Assembly (NCBI RefSeq): GCF_003611735.1
Contig: NZ_RAWG01000002.1
Span: forward strand, 33,948 to 97,947
DNA length: 64,000 nucleotides
DNA from: Corallococcus sicarius
Lineage (GTDB): Bacteria > Myxococcota > Myxococcia > Myxococcales > Myxococcaceae
Direction: 5' to 3'
Shown here: piece after piece, positions 18,154 to 28,940 of the stretch
Numbering within the stretch: the stretch's first letter is position 1
Layout: every line of letters begins with the position of its first letter
Notes under the pieces: generated by a model
Seen by the model: only the letters and a program-made list of their open reading frames with translations
The model's database searches: none
Told to the model about the DNA's origin: nothing
Program-made: the position numbers and the translations under genes

Positions 18154-20061
18154 ATGCACCTGCTGTCCGGCTTGAAGTTGAGGGGTCGCCTCACGCTGTG
18201 GGTCTGCCTGCTGCTGGTCGCGGCGCTCACGCCCGTCCTCGGGACGGCCGTCCACATCATCCGAAAGACCGTGGAGCTGCAGGTCCAGGGCGTCCTCCAG
18301 GTGGAGGCCCAGGGCCTGCGCGACCTCGTCGAGTCCTCGCTCCGGGAGCGAGAGACGAACGCGCGCGCGTGGACGGAGGACGCCATCCTGCGCGGCGCCC
18401 TCCTGTTCGGCACCTACGCCAAGAGCGACGCGGTGCTCGCGACCCTCAACGACCGGCACGCCAGCTTCGCGGGGCTGGTGCTGTTCACCCTGGACGGCCG
18501 CGCGGTCTCCGTCAGCCGGCCCGGGCTGCGTGACGCCTTCGCCGGCCACGAGCGCGACGTGCTCGCCGCGCCCTGGTTCCAGGCCGCGCTGAAGGACACG
18601 CTGGACCCGGCCACCCTCACCGGCGCCCTCACCCGGACGGACCCCTTCTTCGCCCGCCCGGTGATGCCCCTGGCGCTGCCCGTGCTCAGCCCCATCTCCG
18701 GCGAGCAGGTGGGCGTGCTCCTGGCGGCATATGACTGGGGCCAGTTGAACCAGGTGGTCGAGGGCGCGCTCCAGCGCTCGCGCGACCGGGGCCAGCGCAG
18801 CTTCACCCTGGACATCCTCGGCCCGGACGGCGCCCGGCTCTACAGCTCCCGGGCGCCGGGCCAGGCCCCGCCGGCCAAGGCCGTGCAGGCACAGGCAAGC
18901 TCCGACACCACCCGCTTCGCGGCGGGCCAGGGCTGGCGCTTCGTGGCGGAGCTGGACGCGGACGAGGCCTTCCTGCCCCTGAAGCGCTTCCTTCAAATCA
19001 GCCTGCTCGCGGCGGTCGCGCTCCTGGTGCTGGCCGCCCTGGCCGCGTGGGCCCTGGCGCGCAGCGTGACGCGGCCCATCACCACGCTGAGCGCGCTGGT
19101 GTCCCACGTCGTGCGCGAGGGCGACCTCACCCAGAAGGTGACGCTGCGCGACCAGCAGGACGAGGTGGGGGAGCTGGCGGCCGCCTTCGCGCGGATGATG
19201 GACCACCTGCGCGAGTCCACCACCAGCCTCCAGCAGGGCACCCGGGTGCTGGGCCAGACGGTGGAGGAGCTGACGACCGCCACCCAGCAGCAGGAGCGCA
19301 ACCTCATCCAGCAGGGCACCGCGCTCCAGGAGACGCAGGTCACCGCGCAGGAGATCCAGCAGACATCCCAGCTCGCCGCGACGCGCTCCCAGGCGGTGCT
19401 CGGGCTGGTGGCGAAGGCGCGCGAGGTAGGCAGCGCCGGAGAGACGACGCTCGGCGCCAGCCTGGCGGGCTTCGAGGAGCTGCGCGACCACGGGCTGCGC
19501 CTCGCCAAGGACATCTCGTCGCTCAACGAGCGCACGAGTCAGATTGCCAGCATCACCCAGACGGTGAAGGACCTGGCGGACCAGTCCAACATGCTCGCGC
19601 TCAACGCGGCCATCGAAGCGGTGCGCTCCGGGGAGCATGGGCAGGGCTTCGGCGTGGTGGCGCGGGAGATCCGCAACCTCGCGGACCAGTCCATCAACGC
19701 CACCGGCCGGGTGCGCGAGGTGCTGGACGACATCCGCGGCGGCATCCAGGCCACCGTGGAGCTCTCCGAGGAGGGCCAGCGCCGCTCCGAGGCGGGGCTC
19801 ACCCAGGTGCGCGCCACCACGGAGAGCCTGCGCGCGCTGACGGACATCATCCAGGACAACGCATCAGCGGCTCAGCAGATCGCCGCGGCCGTCATCCAAC
19901 AGAACGCGGGCATCGCGCAGATCTTCACCGCCGTCACGGACCTGTCCCGGATGATGGATGAGACCCTCCAGGCCATGCACGGCACCCAACGCATGACCCA
20001 GTCCCTGCGCGGCGTGGCCGAGCGCATGGAGACCGTGGCCGGCGTCTGGCGCGTCCAATAG
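18154..20061 (+). CDS. Methyl-accepting chemotaxis protein
   Basis: About 635 aa: a first membrane helix (LWVCLLLVAALTPVLG) near residues 15-30, a periplasmic double-Cache-like sensor to about 280, a second helix (ISLLAAVALLVLAALAAWALA) near 282-302, a HAMP domain (RSVTRPITTLSALVSHV), then the cytoplasmic coiled coil. The signalling tip is DLADQSNMLALNAAIEAVRS followed by GEHGQGFGVVAREIRNLADQS. This is a classical membrane receptor that controls a CheA kinase. No CheR-binding pentapeptide is visible at the C-terminus. The frame also allows a TTG start at 18130; neither start has a strong ribosome site. Confidence 0.9.
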   Translation: MHLLSGLKLRGRLTLWVCLLLVAALTPVLGTAVHIIRKTVELQVQGVLQVEAQGLRDLVESSLRERETNARAWTEDAILRGALLFGTYAKSDAVLATLNDRHASFAGLVLFTLDGRAVSVSRPGLRDAFAGHERDVLAAPWFQAALKDTLDPATLTGALTRTDPFFARPVMPLALPVLSPISGEQVGVLLAAYDWGQLNQVVEGALQRSRDRGQRSFTLDILGPDGARLYSSRAPGQAPPAKAVQAQASSDTTRFAAGQGWRFVAELDADEAFLPLKRFLQISLLAAVALLVLAALAAWALARSVTRPITTLSALVSHVVREGDLTQKVTLRDQQDEVGELAAAFARMMDHLRESTTSLQQGTRVLGQTVEELTTATQQQERNLIQQGTALQETQVTAQEIQQTSQLAATRSQAVLGLVAKAREVGSAGETTLGASLAGFEELRDHGLRLAKDISSLNERTSQIASITQTVKDLADQSNMLALNAAIEAVRSGEHGQGFGVVAREIRNLADQSINATGRVREVLDDIRGGIQATVELSEEGQRRSEAGLTQVRATTESLRALTDIIQDNASAAQQIAAAVIQQNAGIAQIFTAVTDLSRMMDETLQAMHGTQRMTQSLRGVAERMETVAGVWRVQ

Positions 20062-20071
20062 GCGCCGCGAC

Positions 20072-20431
20072 TCAGACGCGCCGCTCCCAGCGCGGCGTGT
20101 CGTCCTCCACGGGCGCGCTGCCCACCTTGGACACCCAGTCCAGCGGCGCCTGCAGGGGAGCCCTGCCTCCTGGCTTCGCCGGGGTGAACGCCCAGACGAG
20201 CAGGTAGAGCCCCGCGGCCGACCCCGCCGACGCGAAGAGCATCACCACGAACGCCACCCGCATCAGGGCGACGTCCACGCCGAACTCCCGGGCCAGCGCC
20301 GCGCACACCCCCAGCACCGCCCGCCCCTCACCCCGGTGCAGCGGGACGGTCCGCGTGCGGCAGTGCGGGCAGCACGTCTGCTCCCCGGACAGCTCCTTCG
20401 AACAAGCCCTGCATCGTGTCGTGACGTCCAT
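20072..20431 (-). CDS. PspC-domain membrane protein with zinc ribbon
   Basis: A 119-aa protein from ATG 20431, with ggagagg seven bases upstream. It starts with a CxxC...CxxC zinc ribbon (C7, C10, C21, C24). Then comes a PspC domain: RAVLGVCAALAREFGVD followed by one long membrane helix (VAFVVMLFASAGSAAGLYLLVW). PspC domains occur in phage-shock envelope-stress systems and in many small membrane proteins of unknown role. The C-terminal 30 residues are hydrophilic. No other psp gene is nearby. It is convergent with the chemoreceptor gene. Confidence 0.82.
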   Translation of the reverse strand: MDVTTRCRACSKELSGEQTCCPHCRTRTVPLHRGEGRAVLGVCAALAREFGVDVALMRVAFVVMLFASAGSAAGLYLLVWAFTPAKPGGRAPLQAPLDWVSKVGSAPVEDDTPRWERRV

Positions 20432-20552
20432 GAGCTGACCTCTCCGTCCGGGCCCCGCTTGGCGCATCGGGGGCCCCATCCCTACCTACGGAGGCCGCTC
20501 CCGGTGATTGCACCCCCCAGGACACGGGATTCCGGGGGGTTGCGTCCCGCTG

Positions 20553-20680
20553 CGTCACCGGATTTACAAATTTATTCAGAGCGATGTTGACATCCTTACA
20601 GGCAAGCGGCCTCTAATTCACCAAGACTTCCCTTCGCCCGTCGAAGGGGGCATCTTTCAGCCCGTCACAGCGATTTACAA
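20553..20680 (+). repeat. Direct repeat flanking the aceB promoter candidate
   Basis: Two copies of cgtcac-(2 or 3 bases)-gatttacaa lie at 20553-20569 and 20663-20680, about 110 bases apart, within the AT-richer intergenic region upstream of aceB. They bracket the -35/-10 candidate. Spaced repeats around a promoter are typical of regulator-binding sites; no regulator is identified. Confidence 0.5.
20587..20617 (+). promoter_or_regulatory. Candidate sigma-70-type promoter of aceBA
   Basis: A perfect TTGACA (20587-20592) is followed 19 bases later by TCTAAT (20612-20617), five of six matches to the -10 consensus. The spacing is two bases longer than ideal. Transcription would start about 80 bases before the aceB ATG. 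Confidence 0.4.
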
Positions 20681-20701
20681 CGCATCTTGTCAGGAGCCGC
20701 C

Positions 20702-22333
<1,632 letters not shown>

Positions 22334-22401
22334 AGCCCCATTTCTTCCGAAGTCTTGAACCCTTTTCGACCCATTCACCGCAGCCCCTGAGGAGTTCTGG
22401 C

Positions 22402-23688
<1,287 letters not shown>

Positions 23689-23722
23689 GCCGGGCCGCGG
23701 GTTCCTACCGCTGAGTTGAAGG

Positions 23723-23770
23723 AGGCCGCGCCAGTCCCTGGGGGAACATTCCCCAGGGATTGCGCGGCCT
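23723..23770 (+). terminator. Long hairpin after aceA
   Basis: Twenty base pairs (aggccgcg...cagtccctgggg with its complement), interrupted by one bulged C and containing one G-T wobble, close on a seven-base loop (gaacatt). The hairpin starts 35 bases after the aceA stop. There is no clear T-run on the 3' side, so it may stop transcription or protect the 3' end of the aceBA transcript. Confidence 0.6.
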
Positions 23771-23893
23771 TCGCCGTTCCTGGCGCCGGAATCAGCAACT
23801 TTCCGGGGGGTCGGGCGATAATGGGGAGAACTTGAAGCCCCACAGGCGCGCCCCCGGGCGTGACTGCGACCGGGGCCTTTGACGGGAGCCGCC

Positions 23894-24283
23894 ATGAACC
23901 GCATCACGTCCCTCTCCGGTCCTCGGGTGCAGCCGGCCACGACGAACACGGCCACGTCGGTGTCGGCCAGCCGCTTCGGCTCGCTGATGCAGGGTGTGTC
24001 CGCGCAGACGCCCAAGGCAGGCCCGCAGGTGTCGGGCGGCTCCGTGGTGGCGTCAGCGCTGGCGCAGGCCGGGGCCACGCCGCACGGCTCCTTCGTGGGC
24101 ACCTATACGGGCGCCTCGGCCCAGGGCGCCACGGGCCAGCAGGCCGGCACCCAGACGGGCGCCGCCCAGCCCCAGAGCGAAGAGGCCCGCGCCCTGGAGG
24201 AGCTGGCAATCGGCTCCGCCGTCACCCTGTCCCAGTCCATCCTCCACATGGGCGGGATGAAGCTGGACATGGAGAAGACGTAG
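23894..24283 (+). CDS. Hypothetical protein, Ala/Gly/Gln-rich with C-terminal helix
   Basis: A 129-aa protein from ATG 23894, with gggag upstream. Residues 1-85 are low-complexity (Ser, Thr, Gly, Gln, Ala) and probably disordered. The C-terminal 35 residues (EEARALEELAIGSAV, then SILHMGGMKLDMEKT) form a predicted amphipathic helix. There is no signal peptide and no recognised family. It follows the aceA hairpin, so it is a separate transcription unit. Confidence 0.55.
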   Translation: MNRITSLSGPRVQPATTNTATSVSASRFGSLMQGVSAQTPKAGPQVSGGSVVASALAQAGATPHGSFVGTYTGASAQGATGQQAGTQTGAAQPQSEEARALEELAIGSAVTLSQSILHMGGMKLDMEKT

Positions 24284-24325
24284 GCCCGAAACCCTGGCGG
24301 GGCTCCGGAGCCCGTCCCCGCCGGC

Positions 24326-24571
24326 TCAGGGCTTCTTCTTGTCGCTGTCGGCGTTGTACTTGTCGCGGATGCCGTCATGCCGGTTCCGCGTGTCCTTCCA
24401 CGGCGTGTCGGCGTCGGTGCGCTGGCCGCCGTTCTGGCCGGTGACGTCGTTGAGCTCCTCGGCGCGCCCTTCGGCGGGCACCCGGTCGCCGTCCTCCTCG
24501 GGGTCCTTCTGCTTGGAGGGATCCAGCGGGATGCCGGCGCCGCGCTTCATGTATTCGTCCTTGGGGTCCAT
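24326..24571 (-). CDS. Small, highly charged hypothetical protein
   Basis: This encodes 81 aa from ATG 24571, preceded by gggaggag. It is extremely hydrophilic (Asp, Glu, Lys, Arg, Asn, Gly; ending in KYNADSDKKKP) with no hydrophobic core, so it is probably intrinsically disordered. The segment PWKDTRNRHDGIRDKYN is the least repetitive part. No family is recognised. The strong ribosome site is the main support for this being a real gene. Confidence 0.5.
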   Translation of the reverse strand: MDPKDEYMKRGAGIPLDPSKQKDPEEDGDRVPAEGRAEELNDVTGQNGGQRTDADTPWKDTRNRHDGIRDKYNADSDKKKP

Positions 24572-24652
24572 TCCGTCGCTCCTCCCTTGAATCCCCAAGG
24601 TGGTGACGGTGTCCCGCGCCGGGAGCGGCCGGGCGGACGAGCCCCGCCTCCC

Positions 24653-24991
24653 TCAGTTGAGGTACTTCGGCTTGGACGGCGCGGCGGGCGCCTGGGCCTT
24701 CATCAGCTCCAGCCCCTGGCGCGTGAGCATGAAGCGCACCGTGCCGGAGCCGCGCTCGGTTTCGATCTCCGCCTCGAAGGCGGGCCCGGCGATGCCGCCC
24801 AGGGACATGTCCTTGCGCAGGTTGGTGACGCGGCCGGAGAGCAGATCGCCGGCGACCTCGCGGGAGCCCTCGCCCCGCGAGTACAGCTCATAGGCGGCCT
24901 CGTGCAGCGTCATCGCCAGCGCGGGCGTGAGGGGCTGGGAGCTGAAGAGCACGGAGATGAGGAGCCAGTAGGGCGGCGTCTGTTCAGCCAT
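24653..24991 (-). CDS. Hypothetical protein
   Basis: A 112-aa protein from ATG 24991. The first 30 residues (PPYWLLISVLFSSQPLTPALAMTLHEAAYELYSRGEG) are moderately hydrophobic but soluble-looking. A beta-rich part then has EIETERGSGTVRFMLTRQGLELM. It may be a small nucleic-acid- or ligand-binding protein; no family is recognised. The longer open frame to 25351 is antisense to the LysR gene and is rejected. Confidence 0.5.
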   Translation of the reverse strand: MAEQTPPYWLLISVLFSSQPLTPALAMTLHEAAYELYSRGEGSREVAGDLLSGRVTNLRKDMSLGGIAGPAFEAEIETERGSGTVRFMLTRQGLELMKAQAPAAPSKPKYLN

Positions 24992-25035
24992 CGTCCGCCA
25001 TCCTAACGGTGCGGACCGGCCGTGTCTGCCGCACT

Positions 25036-25959
25036 TCAGGGCTCGCGCTCGGTGCAGCAGGTCCATGGCGCCAGTTCGAAGCGCTCGACGAGCACGTCCA
25101 CCATGGCGCGCATCGCGGGGGAGACGTTGCGCGCGCTCGGATAGAGGGCGAACGCCTGACGCGTCACTGCGTACGGACGCAAGAGCTCGCGCAGCCCCCG
25201 CCGGGCGGCCGAGCGCAACACATGCATCTCCGGCAGCCTCGCGACGCCGACGCCGGCCACGGTGAGCTCGCAGAGCACCTCGAAGCTGTTGACGGCCATG
25301 TGCGGCTCGAGCGTCACCCCTTCCGTCTTGCGCCCGGCCTGGAAGGTCCACGTCGTGGGCGTCCGCGAGCCCGTCATCACCAGGCAGCGGTGGCCGGTGA
25401 GGTCGCGCGGCCGCTTCGGCGCCCCGGCGCTTCGCACGTAGGCGTCGCTCGCGTAGACGCGCAGGTGCTGCGGCGGGCCCAGGCGGCGGGCGACGAGCCG
25501 CGAGTCGGTGAGCGGCCCCACGCGCACCGCCAGGTCATAGCCCTCCTCCACCAGGGCCACCTGCCGGTCCGTCAGGTCGACCTCCACCTTCACCTCGGGG
25601 AAGCGCGCGGCGTAGTGGGCGAGCACGTCCCCGAGCACGGCCTGGCCCAGTTCCACGGGCGCGGTCATGCGCAGGCGTCCGGTGGGATGCGCTTGCAGTT
25701 CTCCGACGAGCGCCTCGGCGGCGTTGAGCGCGGCGATCGCGGGCGCGACCTCGCGGTGGTAGCTCGCGCCGATGTCGGTCAGCGTCACCGAGCGCGTGGT
25801 GCGCGACAGGAGCCGCGCGCCGAGGTGCTCCTCCAGCAGCGCGACGCGTTGGCTGAGGGTCGACTTGGGAATGCCGAGCGCCCGCGCCGCGCCGCGGAAG
25901 CTCGAGTGCTCCACCACCGCGACGAAGGCGACGACGGCGCCGGGGTCCACCTGGGGCAT
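25036..25959 (-). CDS. LysR-type transcriptional regulator
   Basis: A protein of about 307 aa. The N-terminal winged HTH is clear ([19 protein letters not shown], then [19 protein letters not shown]). The C-terminal part is the usual substrate-binding effector domain ([36 protein letters not shown]). It belongs to the group that often controls divergent oxidoreductase genes. It is transcribed away from the Old Yellow Enzyme gene, with 97 bases between starts, and probably binds the palindromes in between. The start could also be the ATG at 25968, but that one lies inside a palindrome. Confidence 0.88.
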   Translation of the reverse strand: MPQVDPGAVVAFVAVVEHSSFRGAARALGIPKSTLSQRVALLEEHLGARLLSRTTRSVTLTDIGASYHREVAPAIAALNAAEALVGELQAHPTGRLRMTAPVELGQAVLGDVLAHYAARFPEVKVEVDLTDRQVALVEEGYDLAVRVGPLTDSRLVARRLGPPQHLRVYASDAYVRSAGAPKRPRDLTGHRCLVMTGSRTPTTWTFQAGRKTEGVTLEPHMAVNSFEVLCELTVAGVGVARLPEMHVLRSAARRGLRELLRPYAVTRQAFALYPSARNVSPAMRAMVDVLVERFELAPWTCCTEREP

Positions 25960-25960
25960 T

Positions 25961-26004
25961 GTCCGCATGGACGGACAGGATGTCCGCTGGAAGCCCCATT
26001 GTCC
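25961..26004. promoter_or_regulatory. Palindrome cluster, likely LysR operator
   Basis: GTCC-gcat-GGAC at 25961-25972 is followed directly by GGACA-gga-TGTCC at 25973-25985, and a further TTGTCC lies at 25999-26004. Such repeated half-sites between divergent genes fit the multi-site operators of LysR proteins, though the classic T-N11-A box was not confirmed. Confidence 0.45.
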
Positions 26005-26056
26005 AAGGCCTGGGAAGGGCGGAGATTGGTGCCTCCCCTGCTCCAGGAGCACGTCG

Positions 26057-27115
26057 ATGGACCTCTTCTCTTCCTATCGTCTGGGCAAGCTCGCCCTCCC
26101 CAACCGCGTCGTCATGGCGCCGATGACGCGAAGCCGGGCGCTGGGCGGCGTGCCCAACGACTTGATGCGCGCGTACTACACGCAGCGGGCCTCGGCGGGC
26201 CTCATCGTCACCGAGGGCATCGCGCCGTCCGCGAACGGGCTCGGCTACGCGCGCATCCCCGGCCTCTTCTCCGACGAGCAGACCCAGGCCTGGCGCTCCA
26301 TCACCGACAGCGTCCACGCCGCGGGGGGGCGCATCGTCGCCCAGCTCATGCACGTGGGCCGCATCGCGCACGTGAACAACCTGCCCGCCGGGGGCCGCGT
26401 GGTGGGGCCGAGCGCGGTGGCCGCGAACAGCCAGATGTGGACCGACCAGGGGGGCATGCAGCCGATGTCCGCGCCCGAGGAGATGAGCGCGGCGGACATC
26501 GACGAGGCCCGCGAGGAGTTCGTGCGCGCCTCGCGCAACGCCATCGCGGCGGGCTTCGACGGCGTGGAGCTGCACGGGGCCAACGGCTACCTGCTCGAGC
26601 AGTTCCTGCACCCGCACGCCAACCGGCGCACGGATGGATACGGCGGCAGCGTGGAGAAGCGCGCCCGCTTCGTCCTGGAGGTCGTGAAGGCGACGGCCGA
26701 CGCCATTGGCCCGGAGCGCCTGGGCATCCGGCTGTCGCCGCACAACACGTTCAACGACCTGCCGGCGCACGACGAGGTCCAGGCGCAGTACGCGACGCTC
26801 GCGCGGGGGTTGCGAGGGCTCCTGTACGTGCACGTGGTCGCCAATCCGCACGCAGGCTTCGCGGCGACGCTGCAGGCCGTGCGCGCGAACTTCGAGGGGC
26901 CGCTCATGTTGAACGGGGGTTTTGACCGCACCCGCGCCCAGGCCGCGCTGGAGGCAGGGCAGGCCGACCTCATCTCCTTCGGCCGGCCCTACATCGCCAA
27001 TCCGGACCTCGTGCAGCGCATGCAGCGCGACGCGGCCCTCGCGGTGGCAGCCCAGGACAAGTTCTACACGCCCGGGCCCGAGGGCTACGTGGACTACCCC
27101 GCGCTGGCGGGGTGA
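26057..27115 (+). CDS. Old Yellow Enzyme family alkene reductase
   Basis: A 352-aa FMN-dependent ene-reductase (NemA/xenobiotic reductase type) using NAD(P)H to reduce activated C=C bonds or nitro compounds. It shows the (beta/alpha)8 signature motifs [35 protein letters not shown], the substrate-binding His173 and Asn176 in [25 protein letters not shown] and [14 protein letters not shown]. Length fits the family. CAGGAG is well placed before ATG 26057. The divergent LysR gene is the likely regulator, possibly responding to electrophiles (inference). Confidence 0.93.
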   Translation: MDLFSSYRLGKLALPNRVVMAPMTRSRALGGVPNDLMRAYYTQRASAGLIVTEGIAPSANGLGYARIPGLFSDEQTQAWRSITDSVHAAGGRIVAQLMHVGRIAHVNNLPAGGRVVGPSAVAANSQMWTDQGGMQPMSAPEEMSAADIDEAREEFVRASRNAIAAGFDGVELHGANGYLLEQFLHPHANRRTDGYGGSVEKRARFVLEVVKATADAIGPERLGIRLSPHNTFNDLPAHDEVQAQYATLARGLRGLLYVHVVANPHAGFAATLQAVRANFEGPLMLNGGFDRTRAQAALEAGQADLISFGRPYIANPDLVQRMQRDAALAVAAQDKFYTPGPEGYVDYPALAG

Positions 27116-27118
27116 GCG

Positions 27119-28036
27119 TCAGAGGAAGCGGCGCTCCCAGCGGCGGACTTCCTCCTTCGAGAAGCCGCCCCAGTCGTAGGGGTGCGCGTAGAGCCAGGGC
27201 TCCAGCACGCGGGCCAGCTCGCGGTAGTGCGGCAGCGTGTCGCCGGCTTCCAGGTCGCCGGCTTCAGGCACGGGCCCCAGGGACACCACCACGCGGTCCT
27301 CGGAGAGCGCCTGGACCGTCGTCGTCGGTGACGTCAGCCGGGAGCGCAGTCCTTCCGCGCCGCCCAGCTCCGCCAACACGGGCGGGCCCAGGAAGGTGAG
27401 CCACGCAGGGGGCCGCACCTGTGAGCCCAGGTACAGGGCCAGCTTCTTCATTCGCGGCAGGTCGAAACCCGGGTGACGCAGGGTCTTCTCTCGCAGGAGC
27501 GGAGTGAGGGATTGAATCCAGGCGCCGACTTCGAGCGACAGTCCGGCATGACCTGACGACCAGGGCAGCTCGCGTCCCAGATCGAGTGCCAGAGCGCGGA
27601 TCCATTCCGCGCCCGGGTCCTTCAGGCACTCGATGGGCAACCAGAACTCCACGGCGCAGATGGTGTGGGGAAAGTCCTTGCGGAAATCAAGGAGCGCACT
27701 GCCCTGCCCGCGATAGTGGAAAGCGATTCCCGTGACGGAGTCGGGCCGCGCCCTCACCTCCAAGAAGGCAGAGGAACCCAACAAGCGGGTGCGAAGAAAC
27801 GCTTCGCCCTCCGCATCCAGCGGCTGCCAGTCTCCCGAGTAATTCACGTACCAACCCAGCTGTCTCGGTTGGATGGCTTGACGGTAGCGCTCCAGGGCAC
27901 GCCACAAGGCAGGAGCAATCTCTTCGTGAGGAGCCCGGATGTAGAAGGCAATGCTCACGCCCTCTCGCAGGAGGACCACCGACTCGCCCTCGATATCGAT
28001 GGTTTCACGAACCTCGGGCACTCGCGGGGTCATCAT
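27119..28036 (-). CDS. DUF3396 (TsiV-like) putative immunity protein
   Basis: A 305-aa cytosolic protein from ATG 28036, overlapping the upstream stop by four bases. The domain has FYIRAPHEEIAPALWRALERY, LGWYVNYSGDWQPLD, VTGIAFHYRGQGSALLDFR, and near the end LPHYRELARVLEPWL with YDWGGFSKEEVRRWERRFL. This matches the DUF3396 family, which includes the type VI immunity protein TsiV of Vibrio and many myxobacterial neighbours of polymorphic toxins. Its direct coupling to a lipoprotein with a nuclease-type C-terminus supports an immunity role. The assignment comes from memory of the family and was not searched. Confidence 0.72.
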   Translation of the reverse strand: MMTPRVPEVRETIDIEGESVVLLREGVSIAFYIRAPHEEIAPALWRALERYRQAIQPRQLGWYVNYSGDWQPLDAEGEAFLRTRLLGSSAFLEVRARPDSVTGIAFHYRGQGSALLDFRKDFPHTICAVEFWLPIECLKDPGAEWIRALALDLGRELPWSSGHAGLSLEVGAWIQSLTPLLREKTLRHPGFDLPRMKKLALYLGSQVRPPAWLTFLGPPVLAELGGAEGLRSRLTSPTTTVQALSEDRVVVSLGPVPEAGDLEAGDTLPHYRELARVLEPWLYAHPYDWGGFSKEEVRRWERRFL

Positions 28037-28845
28037 TGGACTCCAAGGTTGGGAGATACCAGTTGGGGAGCCCGGTTCGTGTCCAGGAGCAGTTGGTAGA
28101 CCTCTTCCTGGCTCTTGTCGGAGAAGGGATGTCCGGGAGCATAGCTGTCCCAGCTTGGCGGGTTGGACACCGGGCACGGGAACTTGAAGTCGTAGACCCG
28201 CTGGACCTTGAGCGGGTTCCCGAGCGCATGCAGCACCACGTCCGGGACGATGCTCGCTGTCAGCAGGTAGAACTGCCCGTCCCGCAGCCACTGGGCCACC
28301 TCCTCCGGGTCCAGCCACCGTGTCCGCCCCGTCGTCGCGTCCTTCAAGTAGCGCGGCTCCACGCTGAACCGCCCCGCGTCCGTGGCCCCCAGCACCCGCT
28401 GCACGCACTCCAGCGCCGCCGCGTGCTTCGCCTCTCCCAACTGCATCGCCCGCGTCACCTCGCGCCCCTTCGCGTCCAGCACCTTCTCCTCGCACAGCTC
28501 ACGGCTGGTCCGCCGTCCCGGGCCCAGGAGCCGGTCGTTCACGTCGGAGTTCGCCTGCTTCGCGCACTCCACCAGCACCCGCTCCACGTGGGCCACCTCC
28601 GCGGCTTCCCACACGCGCAGCATCGCGGCGGCCTGGCCCGCCCGCGCGGCCGCCCTGGTCAGCCAGGGCAGGACCGCGTCCTCGCCCACCTGCGTCGCGC
28701 ACGCCGGGTTGCGCAGACAGGCGTTCGTCGCCGAGTCCACCGTCTGCCCATAGTGCTGGGGCGCACTGCCTCGCGGACCCGCGCACGCGCTCAGCAGGAG
28801 GCCACACAGGGGAAGCAACCACCACGGTCGAGGAGGAGTTCTCAC
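28033..28845 (-). CDS. SitA-like lipoprotein toxin with PD-(D/E)XK nuclease C-terminus
   Basis: A 270-aa protein from GTG 28845, with gaggagg five bases upstream. The first 21 residues end in a lipobox (GLLLSAC). The middle is helical with several Cys residues. The C-terminal 70 residues contain VPDVVLHALGNP and then RVYDFKFPCPVS, a PD...DxK active-site pattern, followed by SQEEVYQLLL with a Gln/Tyr helix as in VRR-NUC-like nucleases. Known family: myxobacterial SitA toxins are lipoproteins moved between cells by TraA/TraB outer-membrane exchange and killed non-immune kin. Layout, lipobox and the overlapping immunity-type gene fit that class; delivery by exchange is inferred. Confidence 0.65.
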   Translation of the reverse strand: MRTPPRPWWLLPLCGLLLSACAGPRGSAPQHYGQTVDSATNACLRNPACATQVGEDAVLPWLTRAAARAGQAAAMLRVWEAAEVAHVERVLVECAKQANSDVNDRLLGPGRRTSRELCEEKVLDAKGREVTRAMQLGEAKHAAALECVQRVLGATDAGRFSVEPRYLKDATTGRTRWLDPEEVAQWLRDGQFYLLTASIVPDVVLHALGNPLKVQRVYDFKFPCPVSNPPSWDSYAPGHPFSDKSQEEVYQLLLDTNRAPQLVSPNLGVQ

Positions 28846-28940
28846 CCGCGCCTCCTCGCATGGAAGCGCTGACCCCTACAACCCGCCCCGTAAAACACCT
28901 CCCGCCCCGGCATGCCGGAGCAGGAGGGCCCTTCCACATC

